A DNA stretch of 17,739 bases from JBBDIO01 sp040880365. GTDB taxonomy: Bacteria; Chloroflexota; Anaerolineae; Caldilineales; Caldilineaceae. The stretch lies in assembly GCA_040880365.1 (NCBI GenBank), contig JBBDIO010000199.1:1-17739 (forward strand). The letters run 5' to 3'. The position numbers were made by a program, and so were the translations under genes. The notes under the pieces are model-generated. The model saw only the letters and a program-made list of their open reading frames with translations, searched no databases and had not been told where the DNA came from. Of this stretch, positions 7,339-16,599 are shown piece by piece. The first letter of the stretch is position 1; each line of letters begins with the position of its first letter.

Positions 7339-8148
7339 ATGCTACTCTATCTTTCCAAACTCGCCCCCCTGTTTGTCTATCCATTAGGTCTGGCACTGCT
7401 GCTGATCGGCCTTGCGCTGCTGCTGCGTCGCCGTCTGGCCTGGCGCACCACCTGCGAAGTTCTGGCTCTGGTCATTCTGCTGCTGTTCAGCAATCAGTCG
7501 TTTGCGTATGGCCTGGCTCGCACGCTGGAAGCGCAGTATCAACCGCCTGCCGGTTGGCCCGACGCGACCACCGTGGTGGTGCTGGGCGGCGGCACGCGTG
7601 TGCGCGAAGCGCCCCGCCCGCTCACCGAAGTAAACGAAGCCGGCGACCGCCTGATTTTCGGCGCATGGCTCTATCAACAGGGCCACGCGGCGCGCGTCGT
7701 CGTCAGCGGCGGCAGCATCGTCTGGCTTGGCTCCACCACTTCCGAAGCAAGCGGTATGCAAGAACTGCTCATGCTCATGGGCGTCCCTGCCCATAACATT
7801 CTGTTGGAAGATGCCGCACAGAACACCTATGATAATGCCGTCTATACGCGTGCGCTGCTGGAGAGTCTTGCCACAGAAGCAGATGCATCCCCGCTCGACA
7901 TTATTCTGGTGACCTCGGCCATGCACATGCCGCGCAGCGTGGCAATCTTCGAAAATCTGGGCTATACGGTGCTGCCTGCGCCCGTGGACTTTGTGACGAC
8001 CCACGGCGATCCCAATCGCACCAGTCGCCCCGACCTGGGTGAACGGTTTCTACACCTGCTGCCCAGTGTAGAATATCTGGAAATCTCGACCCGTGTTCTG
8101 CGCGAATATTTTGGGATCGTGGTCTACGGCCTGCTAGGGCGGCTGTAA
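7339..8148 (+). CDS. DUF218/YdcF-ElyC-SanA family envelope protein
   Basis: A 269-residue membrane-anchored protein of the DUF218 family, whose members ElyC and SanA of Escherichia coli affect peptidoglycan and envelope integrity. Two hydrophobic segments at about 5-30 and 36-56 anchor it. The domain follows with VVVLGGGTR (79-87), VVSGG, SEASGMQELLMLMGVP, LEDAAQNTYDNA (156-167) and LVTSAMHMPRS (190-200). The motif set and the order of helices and domain resemble ElyC more than the short soluble YdcF. The catalytic or binding role of the domain is not settled. It starts seven bases after the fusion gene stop and is probably the last gene of the rsgA operon. The pairing with a mannose-phosphate enzyme hints at a cell-envelope glycan context, but that is inference. 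Confidence 0.85.
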   Translation: MLLYLSKLAPLFVYPLGLALLLIGLALLLRRRLAWRTTCEVLALVILLLFSNQSFAYGLARTLEAQYQPPAGWPDATTVVVLGGGTRVREAPRPLTEVNEAGDRLIFGAWLYQQGHAARVVVSGGSIVWLGSTTSEASGMQELLMLMGVPAHNILLEDAAQNTYDNAVYTRALLESLATEADASPLDIILVTSAMHMPRSVAIFENLGYTVLPAPVDFVTTHGDPNRTSRPDLGERFLHLLPSVEYLEISTRVLREYFGIVVYGLLGRL

Positions 8149-8160
8149 TCCGTTTTCCAG

Positions 8161-8204
8161 CATATTATCCGGCACATTTATCCGGCATATTATTTGGTGC
8201 ATTG
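8161..8204 (+). repeat. Degenerate 12-13-base tandem repeat
   Basis: Units CATATTATCCGG (8161-8172), CACATTTATCCGG (8173-8185) and CATATTATTTGG (8186-8197) follow head to tail, with a decayed fourth unit TGCATTG. They are AT-rich against a GC-rich background and start 13 bases past a stop codon. Confidence 0.6.
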
Positions 8205-8316
8205 ACGGCGCCAGCCGTTCTCCAAACCAGCGCCCACCCGGTTTTCAGTCGCCTGCCTGCCTGTCGTGCCCATTGCTGCGCGTACGGATTAATTTTACAG
8301 GGTATTTATCGCCGCG

Positions 8317-8327
8317 TATGTTAAAAT
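8317..8327 (+). promoter_or_regulatory. Extended -10 promoter of purF
   Basis: TATGTTAAAAT contains TGn plus the hexamer TAAAAT (8322-8327). No convincing -35 lies 16-18 bases upstream. The same TATGnTAAAAT form recurs at 10074-10084. The predicted start near 8334 gives a leader of about 97 bases. Confidence 0.55.
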
Positions 8328-8430
8328 CAGGATAGTGAATTCGGGGGATGTGGTGGCGGTAAGCGTTGCTACGCCTGGATTCGAATGACCGGGGAAAGCG
8401 GAGTCTACGGGCCAAGGAGATAAAATACGC

Positions 8431-9897
8431 ATGTTTCCCACCAAACAGTACCAGGAGGGACACGACACCGTTCGCGACTATGCGGACGACAAACCCCACG
8501 AAGAATGTGGCGTTTTTGGCATATTTGCGCCAGGCCGTGAAGCAGCCAGGCGCACTTTTTTTGCCCTCTATGCGCTACAACACCGCGGCCAGGAAGGCGC
8601 GGGCATCGTCGCGTGTGATGGTCACACCGCCAATGTGCACAAAGGCATGGGGTTGGTGTCCCAGGTGTTTAACGAGGAAAACCTGCACTACCTCAAAGGC
8701 CATATGGCAATTGGGCATACACGCTATTCGACTACCGGCTCCACCAAGTTGCGCAATACCCAGCCCTATATCATGGAAACGATGGATGGGCCATTGGCAA
8801 TCGCCCACAACGGCAACCTGATCAATGCACCGCAACTCCGGCGCGATCTATTAGAACGCGGTGTCGGGTTGCAGACTTCGACCGACAGCGAGCTGATCAT
8901 TCACCTCATGGCAGGCGCGCGCGGCACCGACTGGATATCCCGCATCCGCGTCCTCATGGCGCGCATCGAAGGCGCCTATACCCTGACCGTACTCACCAGG
9001 GATGCCGTCTATGGGATCCGCGATCCCTGGGGGCTGCGCCCCCTGGTGTTGGGCAAACTCGACGGAGGACACGTCCTCGCCTCGGAAAGCTGCGCCTTTG
9101 CCGCCATCGGCGCCGAAATGATCTGCGAACTGGAGCCGGGCCAGGTGGTTCGCATCGACGAAGATGGGTACGAGATCCTTCAGGGCGCGCCGCCGCAAAA
9201 ACTGGCCTTCTGCACGTTCGAGCAAATCTACTTCGCCCGCCCCGACAGTATGCTGGGGGGGATGCTTGTCCACGAAGTGCGCCAGAAACTAGGCCGCCAG
9301 TTGGCAAAAGAGTCCCCCGTCGATGCCGATATCGTAATTCCCGTGCCCGATTCGGGCACCCCCCACGCCATCGGCTATGCCCAGCACAGTGGCACCCCCT
9401 ATAGCGAAGGGCTAATCAAAAGCCGCTATATCGGGCGCACCTTTATCGAGCCGACAGATCAATTGCGCAAGATCGGGGTCGCCATGAAGTTTAACCCGCT
9501 CCCCAACAACCTGGCGGGCAAGCGGGTCGTCATGGTCGATGACTCGATTGTGCGCGGCAACACATCTGGCCCCCTGGTGCAGATGTTGCGCAAGGCCGGC
9601 GCGCGCGAAGTGCATGTACGCGTGGCGTGTCCGCCTATCAAATTCCCCTGCTTCATGGGTGTGGACATGGCAACCCAGGACGACCTGATCGCCGCCAACA
9701 TGAGCCGGGAAGAGATTCGCGCCCATATCGGCGCCGACTCCCTCGCCTATCTGACCATCAGCGGCATGATGGAGGCGTTGCAAGCCGAGACCGGCTATTG
9801 CAATGCCTGCTTCACGGGTGAGTACCCGTTCAACACAACCATCCCGCTCATCGAGTTGCAGGAAAAAGAAAAATTGACCCAAATGTGGGGCAATTAA
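8431..9897 (+). CDS. purF: Amidophosphoribosyltransferase (first step of purine synthesis), Fe-S type
   Basis: PurF makes 5-phosphoribosylamine from PRPP and glutamine, the committed step of purine synthesis. The protein has a short propeptide (1-25) that must be removed to expose Cys26 (EECGVFGIF), the N-terminal nucleophile of the glutaminase domain. Further signs are HTRYSTTG, AHNGNL and the PRPP-binding loop VDDSIVRG (369-376) in the phosphoribosyltransferase domain. Cys261, Cys407, Cys457 and Cys460 sit where the Bacillus subtilis type enzyme binds a [4Fe-4S] cluster; the Cys261-Cys407 distance (146) equals the B. subtilis one. AAGGAG at 8414-8419 lies 11 bases before the ATG. A second purine-rich AGGAGGG (8453-8459) has no in-frame start after it. 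The gene stands alone with its own promoter and terminator. Length 488 is normal. Confidence 0.96.
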   Translation: MFPTKQYQEGHDTVRDYADDKPHEECGVFGIFAPGREAARRTFFALYALQHRGQEGAGIVACDGHTANVHKGMGLVSQVFNEENLHYLKGHMAIGHTRYSTTGSTKLRNTQPYIMETMDGPLAIAHNGNLINAPQLRRDLLERGVGLQTSTDSELIIHLMAGARGTDWISRIRVLMARIEGAYTLTVLTRDAVYGIRDPWGLRPLVLGKLDGGHVLASESCAFAAIGAEMICELEPGQVVRIDEDGYEILQGAPPQKLAFCTFEQIYFARPDSMLGGMLVHEVRQKLGRQLAKESPVDADIVIPVPDSGTPHAIGYAQHSGTPYSEGLIKSRYIGRTFIEPTDQLRKIGVAMKFNPLPNNLAGKRVVMVDDSIVRGNTSGPLVQMLRKAGAREVHVRVACPPIKFPCFMGVDMATQDDLIAANMSREEIRAHIGADSLAYLTISGMMEALQAETGYCNACFTGEYPFNTTIPLIELQEKEKLTQMWGN

Positions 9898-9921
9898 TTC
9901 TCCATCTGGTTACATAGCACA

Positions 9922-9965
9922 GGGGCCGGTGTGTGGCAATCACGCACCGGCCCCTGCTTTTTCTT
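9922..9965 (+). terminator. Rho-independent terminator of purF
   Basis: GGGGCCGGTG (9922-9931) pairs with CACCGGCCCC (9945-9954). Four further inner pairs (TGTG with CACG, one wobble) close a GCAAT loop. A T-run begins at 9958. The stem starts 24 bases past the purF stop. Confidence 0.92.
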
Positions 9966-10041
9966 CACATCCCATCCCTGTCAACGTCACGCCAAACTCA
10001 GCAGCTGAATCTACCTGCTGGTACCTGTCCTGCAGAACAGA

Positions 10042-10053
10042 GGGCAATTGCCC
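10042..10053. promoter_or_regulatory. Perfect 12-bp palindrome abutting the -35 of the CoA-ligase/GNAT promoter
   Basis: GGGCAATTGCCC is a perfect palindrome ending two bases before the -35 element at 10056. Its place suggests an activator or repressor site, but no protein can be named. Confidence 0.4.
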
Positions 10054-10055
10054 CG

Positions 10056-10084
10056 TTGTTGCCTCCTGTGCCCTATGCTAAAAT
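10056..10084 (+). promoter_or_regulatory. Promoter of the CoA-ligase/GNAT gene
   Basis: TTGTTG (10056-10061), a 17-base spacer, and TAAAAT (10079-10084) within TATGCTAAAAT, an extended -10. It lies inside an artificially long open frame and supports the later start at 10170. The predicted leader is about 80 bases. Confidence 0.6.
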
Positions 10085-10159
10085 CCTAACCCAGGTAATC
10101 GCATTCGTCCCGCGAAACGCAGCGACGTCCAAAGGCTGCATCCTCCAGATTCATGAAAC

Positions 10160-10164
10160 AGGAG
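10160..10164 (+). promoter_or_regulatory. Ribosome binding site that fixes the start at 10170
   Basis: AGGAG lies five bases before the ATG at 10170. The frame stays open upstream as far as 9933, but that extension begins inside the purF terminator, so this site decides the true start. Confidence 0.8.
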
Positions 10165-10169
10165 TCAGC

Positions 10170-12893
<2,724 letters not shown>

Positions 12894-12913
12894 CCCAGCC
12901 CCACCCACTCAAC

Positions 12914-15208
12914 CTAGCGCGTCCAGTCCACCATCTGCTCGGGTCCAAAACCAAACTCCATCGGCACATCGATGGGCAACGGGCGCTGATTGCCGCCATC
13001 CGCATCCATCACCCACAAGCGCCACGGCCCCACGCCATCGGGACCCCCGATGCGATTGCTCAGAAAGACAATCTGACTCCCGTCGGGACTCCACACCGGA
13101 TTCACATTGCTGGGCAATACATCTACCAGCGTCGTCTCGGGACGGGTTAGGGCTGCTACGCCACTGCCATCGGGGCGCGCCCGAAAAATCTGCCAGTGAC
13201 TGCCCTGCCGGCTATGGTAGACAATCCAGTCACCGCCGGAACCATTCGCCGCGTGCGGCTGCCACTTGGGCGAACCATTAAACTGCGACTGGATAACACT
13301 TTCGGTGGTCACATCCTCGTCCTGGGTCAGCTCGATGCCAGCTTTAGACTGATAGAGCACGCCGTTGCGCGTCCAGTCGGGCGCACGGGCCGAGTTGAGC
13401 GCGGGCAGGTCTCGGAAATTTTCGCCGTTATAATCCACCCGGCTGAGGCCAAAATTTGGCTCGTTGACCAACGGGAAATCGGCCAGGAACGGATTGTAGG
13501 GATTATCGGGCAGACAGATGCCAAACCCCACATTGCGACACGGTTCGGTGCCTGTGACCCGGCTGAACACAATGTATTCGCCATCGGGGCTCCAACTAGG
13601 CGCGCGCGGTGTCTCATCCACAGAAGTAATGCGCCGCAGATTGCTGCCATCCATGTTGATCAGATAGAGGCCATTCTCGCCCCCCAGCCGTGTAAAGGCC
13701 ACGGTACTGCCATCGGGGCTAACATTCGGATCGAAGCCGCCGCTCAACAGACGCAGCGCGCCCGATGCCAGATCATAGACATAGATATCGCCGCCCGGTG
13801 TGCCGTGAAAGACCAGCCTGCCCGCCAGCCCAGCGCTTTCGGCACGGGGCGTTACGTCTGCCGCGCCTTCGGTAGCTGGGGTAGGGGTCGGCAGACTTGC
13901 ACCTGCAACCAAGGCGGGGCGTGGGGTGGGTACGAGGTCTGTTGCCCCAGACGCATCGACATCCGAAGAATCCACAGCGGTCGCGACAGGCATGGGCGTG
14001 GCAAGCGCGGCGCTCTCCGGCGCGGTTTGCGTCGCGCGCGGCAAAGCCGACGCATCGCCACTCAGCTCTACAAATTCGGCAGATACCCAGCCAAAGCCCG
14101 TAGCCACGTCGGGCGTCGCCAACATGATCCAGCTGGCATCGGCATTGCGGCCAATCGCATCGTAACTATCACCGGGGTCGGCCTTGCCAATGATGACATA
14201 GGTAGTCCCAGGACCGGCACGCACATTCAGACGACTGTCGGTCACGCTCACGCGCGCAGTCATCGCGCCAGGTTCTTCGCCCGGCACGGTGATGCTGCCA
14301 GGCTCCGCCCCACTGCTGTCCTCGCCGGTAGCCGGATCGACACCCCCATCACCATCTACATCATCAGGCGCAGCGTCATCCGCCATTTCCAGGTCCGTGT
14401 CTGCGTCGGCAATCGGCAGCGTTTCCACGTTGAAGACCACCACGCGCGCATGTTCTACCCACCCGGTTTCACCCGTGACTGCCGCGACATAGAGCCACGT
14501 ACTATCCGGTGTGCGCCCCACTGCCGAAAGGGCAACGCCGGTCGCAATCGGAGTACCCTGGGTGCCATTGGGCTGGGCATAGAGATTCGCCCCGCCGCCG
14601 CGCACCACTGCGACCACAGCCTGTGCGGCACGTCGATCGTTGCCCTGGAGCATGGATGCCGGCAACGTCCCTCCGGCGGTCGGGTTCACACCGGCCACCG
14701 ACAAAGGTGCAGACGTAGCTGTCGGGGTGGCGGTAGGCGCAGGCGTGGGAGTTGCCGTCGCCAGCGGCGTGGGCGTAGCGGTTGGGGTTGGCGTCACGGT
14801 GGGCAAAGGTGCGGCCGCACCCCCCTGAGGCAGTTCCCCACCCTCGTCCTCCATCATAACCGGCAGTTGTTGCACCCCAAAGATCACAACATCATCCACT
14901 TGAACCCAGCCGGCCATACCATCATCGGTTGCCACCACAATCCACAGGCCATCGGGCGTGCGCCCCACCGCGTTGAGCACTGCGCCGGCATTTAACGAGC
15001 GCAGTCGTTCTCCGCCTGGGCTGGTGAAAAGCCCCACATCCGCTGCGCCCACAATCGCCAATACACCCTCTTGAGTAACGCCAGATGCGCCGCTTTCCTC
15101 GCCACCGGCAGTCTGCGCGCCTGCATCCTGAGGCATGAATCCACCGACGCCAATGAGTGCAGCAAAAACGATTGCTAATAGAATTCTAGACCAACTGCCC
15201 AGCTTCAT
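12914..15208 (-). CDS. Secreted protein with three SH3b domains and a TolB-like beta-propeller
   Basis: A 764-residue exported protein. The signal peptide covers about 1-31 (MKLGSWSRILLAIVFAALIG, then AGAQ). SH3b domains lie at about 48-112, 195-262 and 317-378. The third is the most typical (LNVRAGPGT from 327); the first two are divergent but share 'AVGRTPD-x-x-W'. A Pro/Thr linker (about 133-167) and an Asp/Glu-rich linker (about 268-312) separate them. From about 463 to the end there are PD40/TolB-type blades: FDPNVSPDGSTVAF, RAPSWSPDGEYIVFSR, NPVWSPDGSQIVFLS. Bacterial SH3b domains often bind peptidoglycan and such propellers bind proteins, so a wall- or surface-anchored sensor or scaffold is plausible; no enzyme motif is seen. 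ATG at 15208 has only a weak AGCAGG eight bases upstream. The gene is divergent from tetR, shares its control region, and has a leader of about 250 bases. Confidence 0.85.
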   Translation of the reverse strand: MKLGSWSRILLAIVFAALIGVGGFMPQDAGAQTAGGEESGASGVTQEGVLAIVGAADVGLFTSPGGERLRSLNAGAVLNAVGRTPDGLWIVVATDDGMAGWVQVDDVVIFGVQQLPVMMEDEGGELPQGGAAAPLPTVTPTPTATPTPLATATPTPAPTATPTATSAPLSVAGVNPTAGGTLPASMLQGNDRRAAQAVVAVVRGGGANLYAQPNGTQGTPIATGVALSAVGRTPDSTWLYVAAVTGETGWVEHARVVVFNVETLPIADADTDLEMADDAAPDDVDGDGGVDPATGEDSSGAEPGSITVPGEEPGAMTARVSVTDSRLNVRAGPGTTYVIIGKADPGDSYDAIGRNADASWIMLATPDVATGFGWVSAEFVELSGDASALPRATQTAPESAALATPMPVATAVDSSDVDASGATDLVPTPRPALVAGASLPTPTPATEGAADVTPRAESAGLAGRLVFHGTPGGDIYVYDLASGALRLLSGGFDPNVSPDGSTVAFTRLGGENGLYLINMDGSNLRRITSVDETPRAPSWSPDGEYIVFSRVTGTEPCRNVGFGICLPDNPYNPFLADFPLVNEPNFGLSRVDYNGENFRDLPALNSARAPDWTRNGVLYQSKAGIELTQDEDVTTESVIQSQFNGSPKWQPHAANGSGGDWIVYHSRQGSHWQIFRARPDGSGVAALTRPETTLVDVLPSNVNPVWSPDGSQIVFLSNRIGGPDGVGPWRLWVMDADGGNQRPLPIDVPMEFGFGPEQMVDWTR

Positions 15209-15245
15209 GAACCCAGCCTGCTTTCTTGCCCCTGCGCGTTACCAA

Positions 15246-15288
15246 TATAGCTCTATTGCTATGCGATTCCCGGTGCGATAGAGCTATA
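15246..15288. repeat. Inverted repeat in the leader of the SH3b/TolB gene
   Basis: TATAGCTCTAT (15246-15256) is the exact reverse complement of ATAGAGCTATA (15278-15288). Three more inner pairs (TGC with GCG, one wobble) extend the stem to 14, with a 15-base loop. It lies 37 bases upstream of the ATG at 15208, so in the minus-strand transcript it forms a hairpin just before the ribosome binding region. No U-run marks it as a terminator. It could also be a second operator. Confidence 0.7.
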
Positions 15289-15404
15289 CGGTTCTGTGGG
15301 TGGCGCAGGTGCGCGACCTGTTTGGAAAATCCATATAATAAAAAAGGACTGCTTAACGGTGTGTGAAAGGTAAGGTTGATTTACACACATACCGCGGCCG
15401 ACAA

Positions 15405-15434
15405 TTGACAAACCTTCCGCACATCCCTTAAAAT
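15405..15434 (+). promoter_or_regulatory. Rightward promoter toward tetR
   Basis: TTGACA (15405-15410), an 18-base spacer, TAAAAT (15429-15434). The start near 15441 falls inside the palindrome at 15436-15461, the typical place for autorepression by a TetR protein. Confidence 0.75.
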
Positions 15435-15435
15435 C

Positions 15436-15461
15436 CACTCGACCGACCGTTCGGTCGAGTG
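15436..15461. promoter_or_regulatory. Probable TetR-family operator, 26-bp palindrome
   Basis: Half-sites CACTCGACCGA (15436-15446) and TCGGTCGAGTG (15451-15461) are perfect reverse complements around CCGT. The core ACCGACCGTTCGGT has the look of known TetR/AcrR-type operators. It begins two bases after the rightward -10 and ends five bases before the leftward -10, so one bound dimer pair would cover both transcription starts. Confidence 0.8.
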
Positions 15462-15466
15462 CAGGA

Positions 15467-15495
15467 ATTATGACTTTATCCCTGCATTCTGTCAA
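15467..15495 (-). promoter_or_regulatory. Leftward promoter toward the SH3b/TolB gene
   Basis: On the minus strand TTGACA (15495-15490), a 17-base spacer, CATAAT (15472-15467). This is full -35 consensus and five of six at -10. The predicted start near 15460 lies at the edge of the shared palindrome, facing the rightward promoter. Confidence 0.7.
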
Positions 15496-15646
15496 ACATT
15501 GGCACATCTTTAGGTAGATTTTAGCACGGTTGAATTTTATCACGAGTTGCGCAGGATTATGGCGCTGTGCAGTCTCCGTGCAGTCTCTGTGGAATCTGTA
15601 TGAACAAGCATCTATGATAACAGCAATCAATCAGACATATCTGAAA

Positions 15647-15652
15647 AAGGAG
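15647..15652 (+). promoter_or_regulatory. Ribosome binding site of the tetR gene
   Basis: AAGGAG, eight bases before the ATG at 15661, supports this start. Confidence 0.8.
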
Positions 15653-15660
15653 CAACGAAC

Positions 15661-16329
15661 ATGGCGATTGTCTCCTCGATAAACGACCAATCCGGCAGCG
15701 ACGGCAGACACACCCCGCGCGAATTGGACTCCAAGGAAATTGTTCTGAACTCTGCGCAAAAGTTGATCATGGAACACGGGTTTGCCGGGCTTTCCATGCG
15801 CGAACTGGCGCGTGCCAGCGGGATTGCAAAAGGCACAATTTACCACCATTTCCAAGATAAACGGCAAATTTATCTGAATGTACTGGAACGCGATATCCTT
15901 GTCGTGCGCGACCACTTACTGCGCATTGTGGCGCAATCGGGCACCTTTGCCGAAAAATTGCGCACGCTGGTGCACGTCTATTTTGATCTCCAGCGCGAAC
16001 GCCGCCTGGTGATTATGTCGGCGCTACGCGAAAGCCCGGCATTGGACGATCGATTCAGCGAAATCTTGAAAAAATACCGCAGCGAACTCCTGCGACCGAT
16101 TGGCGCACTCATTCACCAGGGTATCGAGGCGGGCGAAGTGCGTGCCGTCAATGTGGATCTGACGGTATTGAGCTTGCTGGGAATCCTCCAGGGTTTTGTG
16201 GTCCATCAGTTGATTCTCGAAGAAACCGACATTGATGAAACCGTGATCGAACACATCGTGGCCCTGATGGCGCATGGCATTATGACCAATCCGCCGTGCC
16301 CGGATCATGCGCCGGCTATCCCGAACTAG
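15661..16329 (+). CDS. TetR/AcrR-family transcriptional regulator
   Basis: A 222-residue one-component repressor. After a polar N-terminus of about 24 residues, the helix-turn-helix domain spans about 25-72. It has KEIVLNSAQKLIMEHGFAGLS, then MRELARASGIAKGTIYHHFQDK, with recognition helix GIAKGTIYHHF (54-64). The rest is the helical ligand-binding and dimer domain, whose ligand cannot be predicted. The end of the gene (stop TAG at 16327-16329) lies inside a 55-base stretch repeated beyond the scaffold gap, so the coding sequence is complete. The palindrome upstream is the obvious operator. A lipoprotein efflux adaptor follows in the same direction, giving the common layout of a TetR repressor with a drug or lipid exporter. 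The operator position implies autorepression. Confidence 0.92.
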   Translation: MAIVSSINDQSGSDGRHTPRELDSKEIVLNSAQKLIMEHGFAGLSMRELARASGIAKGTIYHHFQDKRQIYLNVLERDILVVRDHLLRIVAQSGTFAEKLRTLVHVYFDLQRERRLVIMSALRESPALDDRFSEILKKYRSELLRPIGALIHQGIEAGEVRAVNVDLTVLSLLGILQGFVVHQLILEETDIDETVIEHIVALMAHGIMTNPPCPDHAPAIPN

Positions 16330-16349
16330 CCAGCCCCGGATCATCATGT
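16295..16349 (+). repeat. 55-base direct repeat, copy left of the scaffold gap
   Basis: These 55 bases, from CGTGCCCGGATCATGCGCC to GATCATCATGT, recur exactly at 16450-16504. This copy contains the tetR stop codon. The position at a contig end points to an assembly overlap rather than a biological repeat. Confidence 0.95.
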
Positions 16350-16449
16350 NNNNNNNNNNNNNNNNNNNNNNNNNNNNNNNNNNNNNNNNNNNNNNNNNNN
16401 NNNNNNNNNNNNNNNNNNNNNNNNNNNNNNNNNNNNNNNNNNNNNNNNN
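16350..16449. other. Assembly gap, 100 N
   Basis: Exactly 100 unknown bases, the conventional size for a gap of unknown length. Identical 55-base ends on both sides suggest the contigs truly overlap and the gap may be empty. Confidence 0.97.
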
Positions 16450-16504
16450 CGTGCCCGGATCATGCGCCGGCTATCCCGAACTAGCCAGCCCCGGATCATC
16501 ATGT
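16450..16504 (+). repeat. 55-base direct repeat, copy right of the scaffold gap
   Basis: Exact copy of 16295-16349. If the overlap is collapsed, 16349 joins directly to 16505 and the space from the tetR stop to the next gene becomes about 115 bases, compatible with one operon. Confidence 0.95.
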
Positions 16505-16599
16505 CTACACGGATACCCAACCTGAATCCCGCCACGGCCATCACCGTGTCTTCCCCCCATCGGGCGCACGCGCCAAAACGAGAATTGATATTTCCCACT

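Larger units (their letters stand above)
8149..8430. other. Intergenic region between the elyC-like gene and purF
   Basis: These 282 bases hold a degenerate AT-rich tandem repeat next to the elyC-like stop, a weak 5-bp hairpin (ACGGC/GCCGT, 8205-8218) without a U-run, the purF extended -10 promoter at 8319-8327 and the purF ribosome binding site at 8414-8419. No gene is visible. I see no clear Rho-independent terminator for the upstream operon. Confidence 0.6.
15209..15660. other. Divergent control region between the SH3b/TolB gene and tetR
   Basis: These 452 bases contain no gene. From left to right they hold a long inverted repeat (15246-15288), an AT-rich stretch (about 15330-15345), the rightward promoter (15405-15434), the 26-bp palindrome (15436-15461), the leftward promoter (15467-15495), additional leftward extended -10-like boxes (15518-15526 and 15534-15542) and the tetR ribosome binding site (15647-15652). 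Both genes have unusually long predicted leaders, about 220 bases for tetR and 250 for the SH3b/TolB gene. Confidence 0.75.

Noticed and set aside
8205..8218. Terminator for the rsgA operon
   Set aside because: The stem is only five base pairs and no U-run follows; it was kept only as a note in the intergenic entry.
8360..8400. tRNA-like GGATTCGAAT motif before purF
   Set aside because: It resembles a T-loop, but no acceptor, D or anticodon stems can be formed around it on either strand.
9933..10169. Upstream in-frame extension of the CoA-ligase/GNAT protein from a GTG at 9933
   Set aside because: It starts inside the purF terminator stem-loop and spans a promoter. The extra 79 residues show no conserved sequence, and a good ribosome binding site marks the ATG at 10170.
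13196..14995. 599-codon open frame on the plus strand opposite the SH3b/TolB gene
   Set aside because: Its product is Arg/His/Gly-rich with no recognisable fold, while the minus strand has a signal peptide, SH3b domains and propeller blades. It is a shadow frame in GC-rich sequence.
16295..16504. 55-base direct repeat as an attachment site or mobile-element flank
   Set aside because: Both copies abut the artificial 100-N block exactly, which fits a contig-overlap artefact better than an element boundary; no integrase or transposase is present.
16296..16525. Short open frames running through the N block
   Set aside because: They are made mostly of unknown bases and duplicated contig ends, so they are not evidence of genes.
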